A stretch of 64,000 nt of DNA from Ophioceras dolichostomum (Eukaryota > Ascomycota > Sordariomycetes > Magnaporthales > Ophioceraceae): contig PYST01000065.1 in NCBI GenBank assembly GCA_003049485.1, positions 62,001 through 126,000 of the forward strand. The letters run 5' to 3'. Within the stretch, counting starts at the first letter, position 1. Each line of letters opens with the position of its first letter. Under the pieces are notes generated by a model, which was given only the letters and a program-made list of their open reading frames with translations, was not told the DNA's origin and searched no databases. Positions 12,190-24,900 of this stretch are shown piece after piece. Position numbers and translations under genes: made by a program.

Positions 12190-13596
12190 ATGAAGATGAT
12201 GCCTGCATCGATGTCGCCCAGGTTACGAATTTTCGTCCTGGGCGGCGCCTCCGTCATATTCGCCTTCCTCTTCATCTCGGTGACGATGCGCGACCGGCTG
12301 CCGTCGGTGCCGATGCCCGCCATCAACATCCCCAAGATACCAAAAATGCCCAGCTTCCCCATCATCGGACACGGCGGCGGCGACAAGGAGTGCAAGCCGA
12401 AGAAGGACTTCAAGGAGGTGCCCGACTGGCTGCCCCCGCCAATCGTCGACCCGTTCCCGCTGCTCCAGCACTCCAAGCCGCCGCCGATCCCCAAATGGAA
12501 CCAGCCCAAGCCGGACGCCCACAAGAAGTACGACCTGCCCGTCGCGCCGCCGCTGCTGATCGGGTTCACGCGCACCTGGCCCATCCTGCTGCAGTGCGTG
12601 GTGTCGTACATCACGGCCGGGTGGCCGGCCGACCAGATCTACGTGATCGAGAACACAGGCGTCCAGTGGGCCAACAAGATGGGCAACCTGACGCTCCAGA
12701 ACCCCTTCTACCTCAACCACACGCAGCTCGGCATGCTGGGCGTCAACATCATCCAGACGCCCGTGCTGCTCAATTTCGCCCAGCTCCAGAACTTCTTCCT
12801 CCACCTGACGCACGAGCACGACTGGCCCTATTTCTACTGGACGCACTCGGACAGCCTCGCCTTCTCGTGGGAGGACGGCCTGTTCGACCAGCCCCTGTAC
12901 AACTCGTCGGACTACCGCACAATGTACGAGCTCGCCATGGAGGTGCTGCAGGACGCGCGCAAGAACGACCCTAAGTGGGCCGCCCGCCTGTTCGCGTACG
13001 ACCACCTCGCGGCCGTGAACCCGGTCGCCTACGAGGAGAACGGCGGCTGGGACACCCTGATCCCCTACTACATGACCGACTGCGACTTCCACGCCCGCCT
13101 GCTCATCTCGGGCTACACGATGTTGGAGAAGCCCGTCGGGCACGTCATGGACGTCAACACCGCGCTCAAGGACCTCCTGGCGCTGTACCGCGTCCCCGGC
13201 GTAGAAGTCAAGTACGTCGACCCGAACCCGCCTCCATCTCCTCCTGCGCAACGCTTCCGCCGCGACGGCGAGGCTGCCGCCGCTGTGCAGCTCGACCCGA
13301 ACTTGGTCTACTACAAGTCGCTCCTCAAGACGGGCGACGACATGATCCAGTATAAGGGCAGGGGCCGCAACACTTGGCAGGCGAGCCAGCGGGGAGGGGT
13401 CGGGGAGCCGTTCTACTACCCGTCCGAGGGCATCGCGGAGGGCATCGAGATCATCACGCAGGCCGGGAGGGACGTCTTCGCGAGGAAGTGGGGCCACAGG
13501 GACTGCGACATCCAGAACTTCGACCGCGTGCCGGACGACGCGTGGAAGCTGAAGCCCGACTGGGTGGATGGCGATCCGCCCAAGTGCAATACTTGA
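12190..13596 (+). CDS. Predicted type II membrane glycosyltransferase-like protein
   Basis: This single-exon gene encodes 468 aa when started at 12190. The open frame extends to 12040, but the upstream codons look like leader, and from 12190 the protein begins with a short basic N-terminus followed by one hydrophobic segment (residues ~13-32). That is the signal-anchor topology of Golgi glycosyltransferases. A Pro/Lys-rich stem (~33-120) leads into a globular region that opens with a beta-strand-like PPLLIGFTRTW, continues with a hydrophobic strand and IENTG, and contains WTHSD (~217-221) and YYMTDCDFHARL (~293-304). These acidic motifs resemble nucleotide-sugar/metal binding sites of GT-A enzymes, although I cannot assign a CAZy family. 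Several NxS/T sequons (NLT, NHT, NSS) fit a lumenal domain. Codon use is strongly GC-biased. The function is inferred from topology and motif style; the exact sugar and acceptor are unknown. Confidence 0.7.
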   Translation: MKMMPASMSPRLRIFVLGGASVIFAFLFISVTMRDRLPSVPMPAINIPKIPKMPSFPIIGHGGGDKECKPKKDFKEVPDWLPPPIVDPFPLLQHSKPPPIPKWNQPKPDAHKKYDLPVAPPLLIGFTRTWPILLQCVVSYITAGWPADQIYVIENTGVQWANKMGNLTLQNPFYLNHTQLGMLGVNIIQTPVLLNFAQLQNFFLHLTHEHDWPYFYWTHSDSLAFSWEDGLFDQPLYNSSDYRTMYELAMEVLQDARKNDPKWAARLFAYDHLAAVNPVAYEENGGWDTLIPYYMTDCDFHARLLISGYTMLEKPVGHVMDVNTALKDLLALYRVPGVEVKYVDPNPPPSPPAQRFRRDGEAAAAVQLDPNLVYYKSLLKTGDDMIQYKGRGRNTWQASQRGGVGEPFYYPSEGIAEGIEIITQAGRDVFARKWGHRDCDIQNFDRVPDDAWKLKPDWVDGDPPKCNT

Positions 13597-15943
13597 TTGA
13601 TGATCGGTCGGACGGATGGAAAAGGCCAGCCAGATCCATGACTTTTTGTCAGGTTCTGATCTGTATAAGCCCTTTTTCTTTTCCTCCTCGTACTTCCCTC
13701 CATTACACTTCGCGGAGAACTGTGTCTGCTTTGACGAAGGGAGAACACGTCGAGGGGGGTTGTCTCCATTTTCTTCTTCTTTCTTTTTTACATATATCCT
13801 TCTTTTGTGTATCAGGTTACCAGCCATCATCATATTCTTTACTCAACTGGATGTCCTTTTACGAACTGAGGCTTCGAACATAAACTTTTTCTTTTTTCGG
13901 GTTTGGGAACCAGAGAAATCATCACCAAAAAGCGGACAAAGATCGATGGGGCAGAAACACAGAACACAACGCCCGCAACAAGCAGCATGCAAGGCGAACA
14001 TCTGAACAAGACAGTGTTGGGTATTTAGTTGGGCGTTTCGATATGATAGGACTGTTTTTTTGTACTCTCTATTTTCTTGTGTACTAGGTTATAGCTACTA
14101 CTATCTGGCAAGGACGCGGCAATTTGGTTAGTACTTCTTAGTACGGATGTGCTCTGTAGTAGTATCTACTAATAATTTAGATGGATTAATGCATTTTCTT
14201 TTAGACTAAGTACTGATTGGAGCTCTGTGTGCTGAACCTCTTCCGACCAAAGCATCTCGAGAGTTGGGGATGTCTTTGTAGAGATCGCCCCATGCGTCGT
14301 CGAGATGCTCTCTGAGTCTAGTCTGTGCCTATGCTAACTACGTAACTACGTCTACCATCGCCTTGTCTGAAATACATTTACCCCTAGACTGTAACCCCTC
14401 TTTCCTACCTGAGGATCATCGGACTGTCACAATCTGCACTCTTTTCGTTTGGCTTCTCTCCTTTTAGAGGCACGTCGCTCAGCCTCGTGGCTGTGGCGGA
14501 TGATGCCAACGCTTCCGCCCACCACAGTATTGCTAGAGGCAGACAGCATAGCTTTCCATTTTCACAATGCACCTTTATGTCCAAGAAATGTCTGTCATGG
14601 GGAAGCATGATCAGCTGGGATTTGCCTAACGGTGGCCCCGGGGAAGACGCCCAGCGCCCTGGAAAGCCAACAGACCCAGGGACGCCGAGTTCTTCGTATT
14701 AGTAGTATCTTCCTCTCCTAGAGGTCAAAGTTAGCTGGCAGCCTATACTAGCTCTGACTGCCCACAACTTTGTCTACGATCCGGCACCAAATGACCTCCT
14801 CCAAGGAGAGCAGCGTCTGGTCGATGCCTGCCAACAATGCCATTTTCATCTCTTCGATGGGCCCCGATGACAAAATTTAGGTCACTTTGCGAATGCAGTA
14901 CATACTATCGTTCGAACACAAGGGCCTGCCAACCTGCTGCCACATAGCCAGCCCTCTACACGGTGGAAGCAACGACCACAGCGCTAGACGGGACAGTTAG
15001 TTTTGCAAGAGTGAAGTCGTGGACAGTGCTCTGGAACATCATTAGTTCATGCAAACCGCTGGTTATCATCTCAGAAGCGAAGCACAAGGGATGAAGCCCC
15101 GAAGAGACCCATGTCGGAGTGGAAAGAAACACTGCAAATTGAAGGCATCATCAGGCAGATTAGGCAAAGCGCCAGTGAAAGCAGCGGCGGGTGACGAGGC
15201 ATAGAGATGGATTGGATTTGGTATGATGTACGAGACCGTAAAACGTTGCAAAAACATACGGAGCCTGTCTCCCGCTTCCCTCAGTCTTTCGGCCTTGCTT
15301 TTATCTCGCTCTGTTTTGTTTCCTTTTTCCACAACCCAAAGCAAACAAGCAAACAAGCCGCTCTCCCAAGATTTTGTTTTGCAATCTAACTGGTATCATA
15401 TCAAGGAGAAAAAAAATTGGAAAGAAACCGCTGCCAAATAGCAGGTCAGATAGTGTGAAATAGGCAAGAAAAAAAAAGGCAGTGGAAATAAAAAATCGAG
15501 GAAACTTTGTTGATTGTCTGTTGATGGATGTTCGAAAATAAACAATAACGTTAGAAGAAGAAAAAAATCGTTTCGTCAGTGATGACGGGGCAAGCGAGTG
15601 TCTGCTTTGTTATAAAAAAGACGGTGCAAAAACGCCTTCCCCTCCACTTCCTCCACGCCCTCCTCCCAGGAAGACCGGGATGGTATGTTTCTTCATCCGT
15701 AACTGTCTTTCCTGTTTCCTGTTTCCGTGAAACCGAAAGCCGTGAACTCCAGAAGCCCATTGAAGACAACACACACACAAACAAATCCAGAAAAGCAAAG
15801 CATATTATACTCCGACCCCCCTAATACTAGTGATAAAATGAATATAAACAGAAGGAGGGAAAGACTTCATGAAAAAAAGAAAACAAAAAAGAAGACCTAA
15901 AAAAATGAATAAATAATCGTAACTGCAGCTTCTTCTTTACAGT
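13597..15943. other. Convergent intergenic spacer
   Basis: This lies between the 3' ends of the glycosyltransferase-like gene (+) and the NRPS-like gene (-). It is more AT-rich than its surroundings, with poly-T/poly-A stretches after 13640 and around 15400-15560 and 15850-15925, as expected for 3' UTRs and polyadenylation regions. Short frames (for example 13616-14005, +; 15066-15356, -) have no recognisable features. I see no RNA gene. Confidence 0.55.
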
Positions 15944-18900
15944 TCAGACCACATTCCCACCCCCACCAACACTCCCACCCCTCCCCCTCGTAACGCTCCC
16001 AAACACCCTATGCCCCCTAGGCGGAACAATAGGCGTCACCAACGACGCGTCCCCCGTGACGGCGACTCCGCCGCCACCAGACCGCGAAAAGAACCGCTTG
16101 TGCGACGCGGACGGCGGACTGACGGGGCTCACGACCTCCGTTGTGGTCGGAGTGCCGGTCCCGGTGCCAGCAGCAGCAGCGGGGGGGAAGCCCGCGCTGG
16201 CGGACGGGGGCGTGGTGACGGCCTCCATGTCCTCGTAGCGGTAGCCGAAGCGCTCCATCTCCTTGATGGGCGAGCAGGGGACGCCGCCGCCGCTCGTGAG
16301 TGCCAGTCCGCTGGTGCCAGTGGTGCCAGTGCCGGTGGTGGGAACGGCGGTGGTGGCAGTCGAGGTGGAGTGTTGGAGCTGTTGCATCTGTTGCAGTTGC
16401 ATTGCCATTTGGAACTGCTGCATTTGCATGAGTTGTTGCTGTTGTTGCATGTCCAGCTGATACTGCTGCTGCTGCTGCTGTTGTTGCGGCTGCTGCTTCG
16501 ACTGCACAGGAGCGTTAGGCTGATAGACAACCTGTTGCAGAATCGGCAGTTGCTCCTGTTGCTCCTGCTGCTCTTGGGCCTGCGAGATCTGGGGTAGCAA
16601 GGGGAAAGGCTGGTGGTGCATGGGCGACTGCAGGTGCAAGGGCGAGCCGAGCGTCGTGCTGGCGCTGAGACGTCCCGGGTGGAAGATGACGACCTGGGGA
16701 TGATGGTTGCTGTTCGAATTGTTGTTCTCGAAGACGCCCCCCGCGTCGCCGCCGTGCTGCGAGGAGCTGGCGCTGCTCCCCTCCGTCATGCTCTCCATCC
16801 CGCCCAGGCCGGAGCTGGTTCCCGTGCTGCTGAGGCCTGAGGACGGGTCGCGTTGGAGCGGGACTGCTGTCAGGTTTGCAGTTGTGGTGGCAGTAGCGGC
16901 TGCAGGGTTGGCGGTGGTAGAGACGAGATTGGGCGCTGCTACGGCGGACGCCATGGCTGCGGACATCATCATCATGCTGCTGCTGACCCTGTTCCCGTTG
17001 TTATTGTTATTGCTGCTGCTGTTGTTGCTGTTGCTTCCAAAACGCTCGTCGAACCGCTCGTCCAAAGCGCGCTCGAACGAGATCTTGAGCTCGACGTCGT
17101 CGTCGACTTGGAGCATAGGCAAGACGGGCAAGGGCACGATCTGGGGAAGGGTGATGTCCATTTTCCCACCAGAGCCGCCGTTCTTGCGTCCGGCAGGAGC
17201 GGGGGGTGGAGTGGGAGGCAAAAGAGGCGCGTCGCTGCTGCTTGCTCCTGGGTACGGCCCACCGAAGGGCGAAGGGCCCAGCGCGCGTGCGAGGCGGGGA
17301 GACATGGCTGCCACGGTGGGGTTGCTGGTGCTGGTCAGGCGGGGCGAGGAGACGAGGAGGCCCTTCGCGCCGACGACGACGGGGCCCTGGTAGTCGTTCT
17401 GTGCGCCGTTGTTGCCCTTGATGATGTTGGCGAGGCGGGAGACGGCTTTTCCGGCCCGGCGACCGGCTGCGGCCGTGGGAGACGTGATGTTCTTCAGCGC
17501 GGCGGCCGTGGTGCGGTGAGGAGTGGCGGCGGCCTCCTTAGTCTCCTTGCTCTCTTTCTCTTTCTCCTTCTCCCTCTCCCTGTCCTTGTCCTTGTTGTCA
17601 GACAATCGCGTGTGGCCGGTCCCGTTGCTCGGCCCGCTAATGGTAGTGGGCGGCGTCGGGAGCGGGGTCGAAGACGGCATCGTTGGCGGCTGCGACTGCT
17701 GCTGGCTGGAGGAGCCTTGGCTTTGGCCCTGGCCCTGGATCTGGTTCTGGCCGTTGCTGTTGCTATGGCTGTGGCTATGATGGTGTTGGTGTTGGTGATT
17801 CTCACGCGCACGCGCCATCTTGCGCACGACCAGCTCGAACTGCCGCGCCATGGTCGGGTTCTCGATGATCTCCTCCATGGAGATGTAGAAGCCCGGGTGG
17901 ACAACGACGCCCGCGCCCGACAGCTTGGGCACGTCCCTCGTGAGCAGCGCAGCCAGCTGAGCGGCCGGGACCAGCGAGCCCCAGAGGTCGTAGAACGCCG
18001 CGTTGGGGCGCGCTCCCTCGGGCACACCGAGGATCGACGGGTCGAGAGCCGCCGACGACCAGGCCTTGGCGATGGTGGCGTGAATGGCCGAGGTCTGCTC
18101 GGGCGTGAGTTGTTGTGCCTGTGGCGCCTGTTGCTGCATCTGCAGCGCGGACATGGGGCCTGGCGTCTGGGCCACCGTGGGAGACATCAAGATTGTATCC
18201 AGGTTCTGCGGCTGCTCTTGCCCCTGCGGCTGCCCCATAACGAATGGGCCATCGACCGACGCCGGGGGAGCGATGATGGGCGAACCGAGCATGGCCGCCG
18301 AGGGAACCTGGGGAAGCGGGATCTGCTTGAGCTGGGCCTTGTAGTGCTGAGCAGCAGGCACGACGGCCTGCATGACCGACACAGAGGTGAGCAGGCCCAC
18401 GTTGGCGACGAGCATGCGCAGCGTCTCCTCCGCAAAGCTGACAGGGATGCGGTTCTCGCAGAAGGTGATGCACACCTCGATGGCGCCGCCGGGGCCGCCT
18501 CCGCTGCGCGTCATGGAGTGCACGAACATGTCCGGGACGTCCTGGGCGCGCGACTCGGTGATGCTGAACTTGCACGACGTGCCGCTGCTGCCCAGGTGGA
18601 AGACCTTGGGCTCGGAGGCGACGACTGTGGTCTCCTCGTACTGGTGCTGCACCACCGTGCTGAAGCGCGTCCAGTACGGCCAGGGCGTGCAGCGCTCGAC
18701 CAGCTCGAGCATGCCGAAGTTCTCGAACGGGATGCCCGCGATGCGCTGCCCGTGGATGTGCTGCAGGAGCGCGAGCGGGGACAGCTGGTGGTCGGGGAAC
18801 TGCACGCGGACCGGGATCGCGTTGGCCGTGGGGCCCAGCACGCCCGAGACCGAGTGGCCGCCGTGCAGCCGGATCTGGCGGCCGTCGACCATCTCGCCGA

Positions 18901-21900
18901 AGACGACGTCGCTAGTGCCCGAGAGCGTGGCGAGCGTCATGGCCCAGCCGGCCTTGATGACGGTCTCGAGCGAGATGCCCAGGTGGCTGAGCGAGCCGAC
19001 GGGGACGCGCTGCCGGATCGTCTTGACGTGGTTGGTCAGCTGGTACGGCTTGTTGTGCTTCACTACCTCGGTCACGGCCGCGCCCTCGAGCAGCTGCTTC
19101 CAGTAGGGCTCGGCGCCCTGCTTGTTCGCGATCTGCGTGCAGCGCACGAACTCGGTGTACGTCGGCCTGCGCGGAGGGTTCTGCGTGCCGTCGTACAGCT
19201 TCTTGAGGTCCTTCACCAGCAGCGCTACCGACAGGTCGTCGTACTGGGCCTTGGTGAGCCGCATCACCAGAGTCGACTGCTTCCCGCCGTCGAGCAGGAT
19301 GAACTTGGTCATGGGGCTCGAGAACGCCACGGACGACGACTGGTCCTTCTTGACGACCTTCTCCGTGAAGGCCGACAGCCGCCAGCTCGGGCAAAGGAAG
19401 CGCTTGAAGTCGACCTGGAACGACTTGAGGATCACCTGGTACACCTTGCGGTTGTGCGGGACGAAGGCCGTGCGCAGGATCGGGTGGATGGTCACCAGCA
19501 TCTGGCAGGCCTCCTCGAGCTTCTTGTTGTTGACCGACCCGGAGAAGCAGAAGACGAAGTAGTTGATGTTGGCCCGCCCGCGGAGCATGCCCGACTCGAT
19601 GTAGCGCGCCTGCATCGACGACGCCTCGGCCACGTCCTTGATGGCCTTGCGTTCGACGCCGACCTTGGCAGCGAGGATCGTCTCGATCTGCGAAGAGGCA
19701 TCGCCGCCGCCGCTGTTGCGACCGCCACCGCTGCTGCCACGGCTGTTGGTGCTCTTGGTCGGAGACCTGGGGTCGTTGTTGCTGAGGTTGGGCGTCCCAA
19801 CAGGCGGAGGAGTCGACGGACCAGCCTGCGATGGTGTGGTGGGTGGCAGCGAGATGAGGTTCTGCCCGTTGGTGGGCGTCTGAGGACCACCCACGCCTTG
19901 TTGCTGTTGCTGTTGCTGCTGCTGCTCGTAGTAGTAGGCCTGAGCGGGATCCAGTTGCTGCATCTGCAAGTGCGACTCCTCGACAGTGGCCAGCGAGCGG
20001 CAGAGGTCTGTAAGTGTGGTGTTGCGAAGGACGTCGGCAATAGAAATCGTGATCCCCTCCTGGCGACAGCGAACAAGCAGCTTAGCAGCCAGGATATCGT
20101 CGCCGCCGGCCTTGATGAAGCCGTCACCAGCACTAATCGTAGTCTCATCCTCAACGCCCAGAACCCCAGCCCAGATGCGGCGCATGCGCTCCTCCGTCTG
20201 CGTCAGGGGCAGAGGCTTGAGCTTGATGGTCTGCACCTCGCTCGGGTTCGGCACCGACGAGAGCGCCAGGAGCTGCTCGCGAGACAGGCCGTGGATGATC
20301 TTCTGCAGCTTGCGGCGGTTGACCTTCAGCGAAGGGGTCACGGGCAGGTGCTTGACAGGGATGAAGATCTGCGGGATCATGTGCACTGGAACCGTGTTTC
20401 GCATGCCAGTCTCAGCTAGGCGACGAGCGGTGTAGACGCGCTCCCTGGTGGGGGCACTCAGCTGCGACAGGTCCTCGGGCCCCTCGAACATGGCGCCCAG
20501 CTCGACAAAGGCAGCCAGGACCGGCACGGCCTTGGTGCCCTTGAAGGCGATGGCCTCGACCATGACGTCGATGCGCTGGCCCAAGCAACGGCGGATGTGC
20601 TGCTCGATGTCGGCCAGCACGATGGTCTTGCCGTTGATCTCGAGGTCCTCGCGCTTGCTGGAGATGAGCTGCATGAAGCCGCCCTCGGTGTAGCGCACGC
20701 GGTGGCCGGTCTTGAAGTACTTGGTCTTGCGGTTCGGGTTGCTCGTCGCGAAGGCCGCCGCGTTCCAGTGCGTCTGGTCGACCTGGCCGCGGTAGTAGTC
20801 GCAGCCCAGCGTGGGCCCCTCGACCACGAGCTCGCCAATGGCGCCGATCGGCATCAGCTTGCGGTGGTCCTCCGGGTTGACAACCCAGAAGTTGCCCGCG
20901 AGGGGGCCTCCGATGCGGTTGAGCTGGTGGGCACCGAAGACTTCGAGGAACGAGATGCCGAGGGGGCACACGTCAGGGGCACCATAGGCGAACAGGACCT
21001 TCTTGCGGGTGGCCCAGGGCGCGTACGAGTCGGCGTCCAGGGCACGGGTGCGGAAGCAGATGGTCTTGAGGCTGGGCAGAAGCTCGACGTTGAGCTTGCG
21101 AGCCAGCAGAGGCGTCATGTACGACCAGCTGACACCCATGCGCTGCACCGCGCCGGTGAAGTCGAGCACCCGCTCCGAATCGGTAGGGATGCACACGCAG
21201 CCGCCGTGGATCAGAGTGGTGAAGACCTCCGAGAGCGCAATGTCGACGTTAAAGGACGACAGCTGCATCACCCGGCTCTGGGCTGAGATGCGGGCAGCAG
21301 GCCCCTGAGTAAGCAGGGCAGTCGAGAGGGCATGGTGCGTGAAAGCGATGCCTCGCACGTCCCGGGATGATGAAGGAGTAAAGAAGATGCATGCCACATC
21401 CTCCTGAGCCCCTGCATCATCCGAGTCGTCGGATTCCTCGGACTCCTTAGCAGCAGCAGCAGAGGGGGCAGCAGCGACAGCTCCAGCCATGTACTGCTGG
21501 TACTGGTGCGGCTCCTGCTGCTCGAGCCAAGCCATCAGGTCGGCGTTGAGGATCACGACCGTCTCAAACCTGTTGTTCCCCAGAATGCCCGTCACGCTCT
21601 CGCACTGGATGGCGACGGTCGAGTTGAGCTGCTCGAAGACAGGCTGCACGAGCCCCATGTCGGACGCGTCGATGGGCACGAACGCCGCGCCGACCTTGAG
21701 CACGGCCAGCATGGCGATGGGGGACCACGCGCTCTTCTCCATGATGCAGGGGACCACGGCGTGCGGGCCCACGCCGGCCTGGACGAGGCGCAGGGCCAGG
21801 CGGGCGGCCATGTCGTCGAGCTGCGAGTACGTCAGCTCGCCGTCCAGGGCGCACACGGCTGCGGCGTTGGGGCTCTCGCGCACGTGCTTGGCGACCAGTT

Positions 21901-24900
21901 CGTGCACCACGGCGACCTTGGGCTGCGGCCCGCTCCGCTCGTTGACCCAGGCCACGACCTGGGCGTAGTCGTGGTCCGTGAACAGGTCGACGCCCTCGAT
22001 CGAGCCGCCGGGCGCGTCCAGGACGGACTTGATGGCCTTGCTGAACGTGTTGGCCACGTTGAAGGCCTCGCGCTCGGTGAGCAGGCCGTTGTTGCCCACG
22101 TCCACCACCAGCTTGCCCGCCGCGAAGCGCGCGTTGATGGCGAGGTCGGACGAGGAGGTCTCGCGGTGCGAGATGCTCCTCAGCTCGAAGTTGGTGCGCG
22201 TCGTGTAGCGGCTGTTGAGCTCGGCCGGCTCGTTGGTGAGGGACAGGCACGAGTTGAAGATGCGCTCGTGGCCGCGGACGCCGAGGTGGTGGTGGATCTC
22301 GGGGATCGACACGTGCTGGTGCCGGAGGCTGGCTGTGTACTGCTCCTCGATGCCCTTGAGCACCGACGAGAGCGACTGGTAGGGGGACAGGTCCATGTTG
22401 CACACGACCGTGTTGCCGAAGCAGCCCACGGCGCTGCGCATGCTGGGGCCGCCCGAGGCCGCCTCTCGCCCCGTCGCGCGGTAGCCGAAGCACACCTTGT
22501 TGCTGCCCACGAAGGCGCGCAGGACGAGGCCCCAGGCGAGCCGCAGGACCGCGTCCGGCGACACCTGCTTGGCCCGCGCGAAGTCGACGATGCGCTTGGA
22601 CTCGACCTCCAGGTCGAAGTGGGCGTTCTCGTACCGCCGCTTCTCGGGTATCGTGGGGCTCATGGGGGCTCCGGCGAGGGCCAGGCAGGGGAACGTGCAG
22701 GGCTCGACGCCGGCGAGGCGCTCGGTCCAGAAGGCGAGGCTCTCGCTGGTGCGGGCCGACTCGAGGAAGGACAGGTAGGCCGGGTAAGTCAGGCCGGTCG
22801 GGTCCGGCAGCGGCTTGTTCGTGGCGTAGGCGCGGCGCAGGTCGACGAAGAGCACGTTCATGCTCTGCACGTCGCACAGGGCCTCGCTGATGTCGAGCTT
22901 GACCAGCGTCTTGGTCGGCGCCTTGCAGACGGCCAGGCGGTGCTGCGGCTGGTTGGAGCCGCCGGCGACCAGGGGCAGGTTGTTGAGCGCCTCAACGGGA
23001 TCCTCACCGGGCTGCACGTCGAAGAAGAGCATGTTGGGCGAGACCCGCCGCAGGATGACCTGGTCGTAGACGCCCGTCTCGGTCACGCTGTCGACGAAGA
23101 TGGTGCGCAGGGCCGTGTGCTTGACCGTCACGTTCTGCCATGCCGTGCACAGCTGCAGCGTGTCGACCGTGTCACCCGTCGCCGACGCAAACTCGTAGAT
23201 GGCGTGGAGGTGCGACGAGTCGGGAGCACCCGCCTGCTGGATCAGGATGGCCTGCTGGATGGCCGTGACGGGGTACACGGCCTCGATGTCACGCACGCTG
23301 CTCAGACCGAGCGCCTCCAGACGGGAGTGGTTCAGCTTCTCCAGCCCAGAGTAAGTCACGTCCAGATGCGGCACGTCGGCCATGGTCAGCTCCTGCGCGT
23401 GGTAACGCAACCTGCTGATGGCCTCGAGAAGGAGGTGCTCGAAGTTCTGCACCCACTGCACGATGCGGTCCTGGTGGTTCGAGCGGCGGTTGTACAGCAG
23501 CTTCACCATGGCCGCGTCCTCGGCCACCATGGCGTTCACCTCGAACAGCGCGATACGCCCGACGTTGGGGCCGATGTCCGACGTGGGAGAAGCCAGAGAC
23601 CGTCCGGGAATCGACAGCTGCTGGAGCACGCCGTTCTCGCGCTCGAGCTTCTGCAGCGAGCCGGCATAGCTGAAGATGAGCTCGAAGGGCCAGTCCGCCG
23701 AGAACAGGTCCGGGCCGCCCGATTTGTAGAACTTGGACGCGAAGTACTGCGCGCCGCGGCCAGGCATCGCCCGCCGGTTGTCCTTCAGCCGCCGAAGAAC
23801 GTCGACGAAGTCGTCCTCAACGCCACCGCCACTGCCACCAGCTGGGGACTGCATGACCGAGCCGACGGGGCTCAGGGTCGTGAACCAGCCAACCGTGTCG
23901 CTAATGTCGACGGTCGGGTCGGTGCTGTCGCGCCCGTGCTCCTGGTTCCAGATGACCGGCGCTGGCCGGTCGTGGAAGGTGGTCGCGAAGGAGAGGAGCA
24001 GGGCGGCGAGGTAGATGTCGGCCGAATCGGTGCGGAACACCCGGTTGCACGTCGTCTGCAGGATGGTGGTCAGCTCCTGGCTGAGCGAGAAGCCGACCTC
24101 GATCGCGTCTTCGTAAGTATTCGGTGCGTCCTGCAGGCCCCAGTAAGCGTAGTTGCCCGCTGGCGTGCCCACGGGTAAGGGGCTGACGACCTCGGCGGCC
24201 TCGATCTCGCGCTTCTGCCGCTCATTCCACTTGCGGAAGGGCATCGACCCCTGCGAGAGGACGCTGCCGGTCTCCAGCAGCTCGTCCAGGTCCTGGATGA
24301 TGACCCGCCACGAGAGCAGGTCGACCACTAGGTGGTGCGCGATCAGGTAGAGCAGCTGGTGGCCGTCGCGGGTCTGCACGTGGTCCACCGCGAACACGGG
24401 GCCGTTCTCGATGTCGATGCTCGCCTGGGCCGCCTCGATGATGGACTCGAGCTCGTCGTCGGTGCTGATGGTGTGGAACCTCATCGCGTGGGGACCGTCG
24501 GCCACTGGGACCACCCGCTGCGTCCAGATGCCGGTCTCCGCCGACTTGAAAAACCTCGTGCGGAGCATGGGGTGGTTGCCCGCCACGGCTTTGACCGCCT
24601 CGGAGACGGCCTCTGTGCTGTAGCTTTTCCTCACCTTGAGGAGCAGGCTCTGGTTGAACCGGTAGCTGCCGTCCTGCTGTGATCGCTGCAGTGCGTCTCC
24701 GCCCATGCCGGTCAGGAAGTACAGGTGCTGCATGGGTGCTAGGTCGAAGCTGCCCTCTTCGCTCTCGCCGTCCCACTTCTGCGTGACGCCACCGCGGGTC
24801 GACGCGATGCTGGCGAGCTGGGCGAGCGTGTTGTTCTGCAGGACCTCGGACGAGTTGAGGTAGATCGACTCGACCTTGGACCTCGCCACTACTTGCATTG

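Noticed and set aside
12223..13833. 536-codon open frame on the - strand
   Set aside because: It is antisense to the glycosyltransferase-like gene. Val/Arg-rich repetitive composition is typical of a shadow of third-position GC bias.
16853..20419. 1,188-codon open frame on the + strand
   Set aside because: It lies antisense within the NRPS-like gene, has Arg/His/Leu-rich composition without domains and is the expected mirror of GC-rich codons. The same applies to the 890-codon + frame at 21506-24178.
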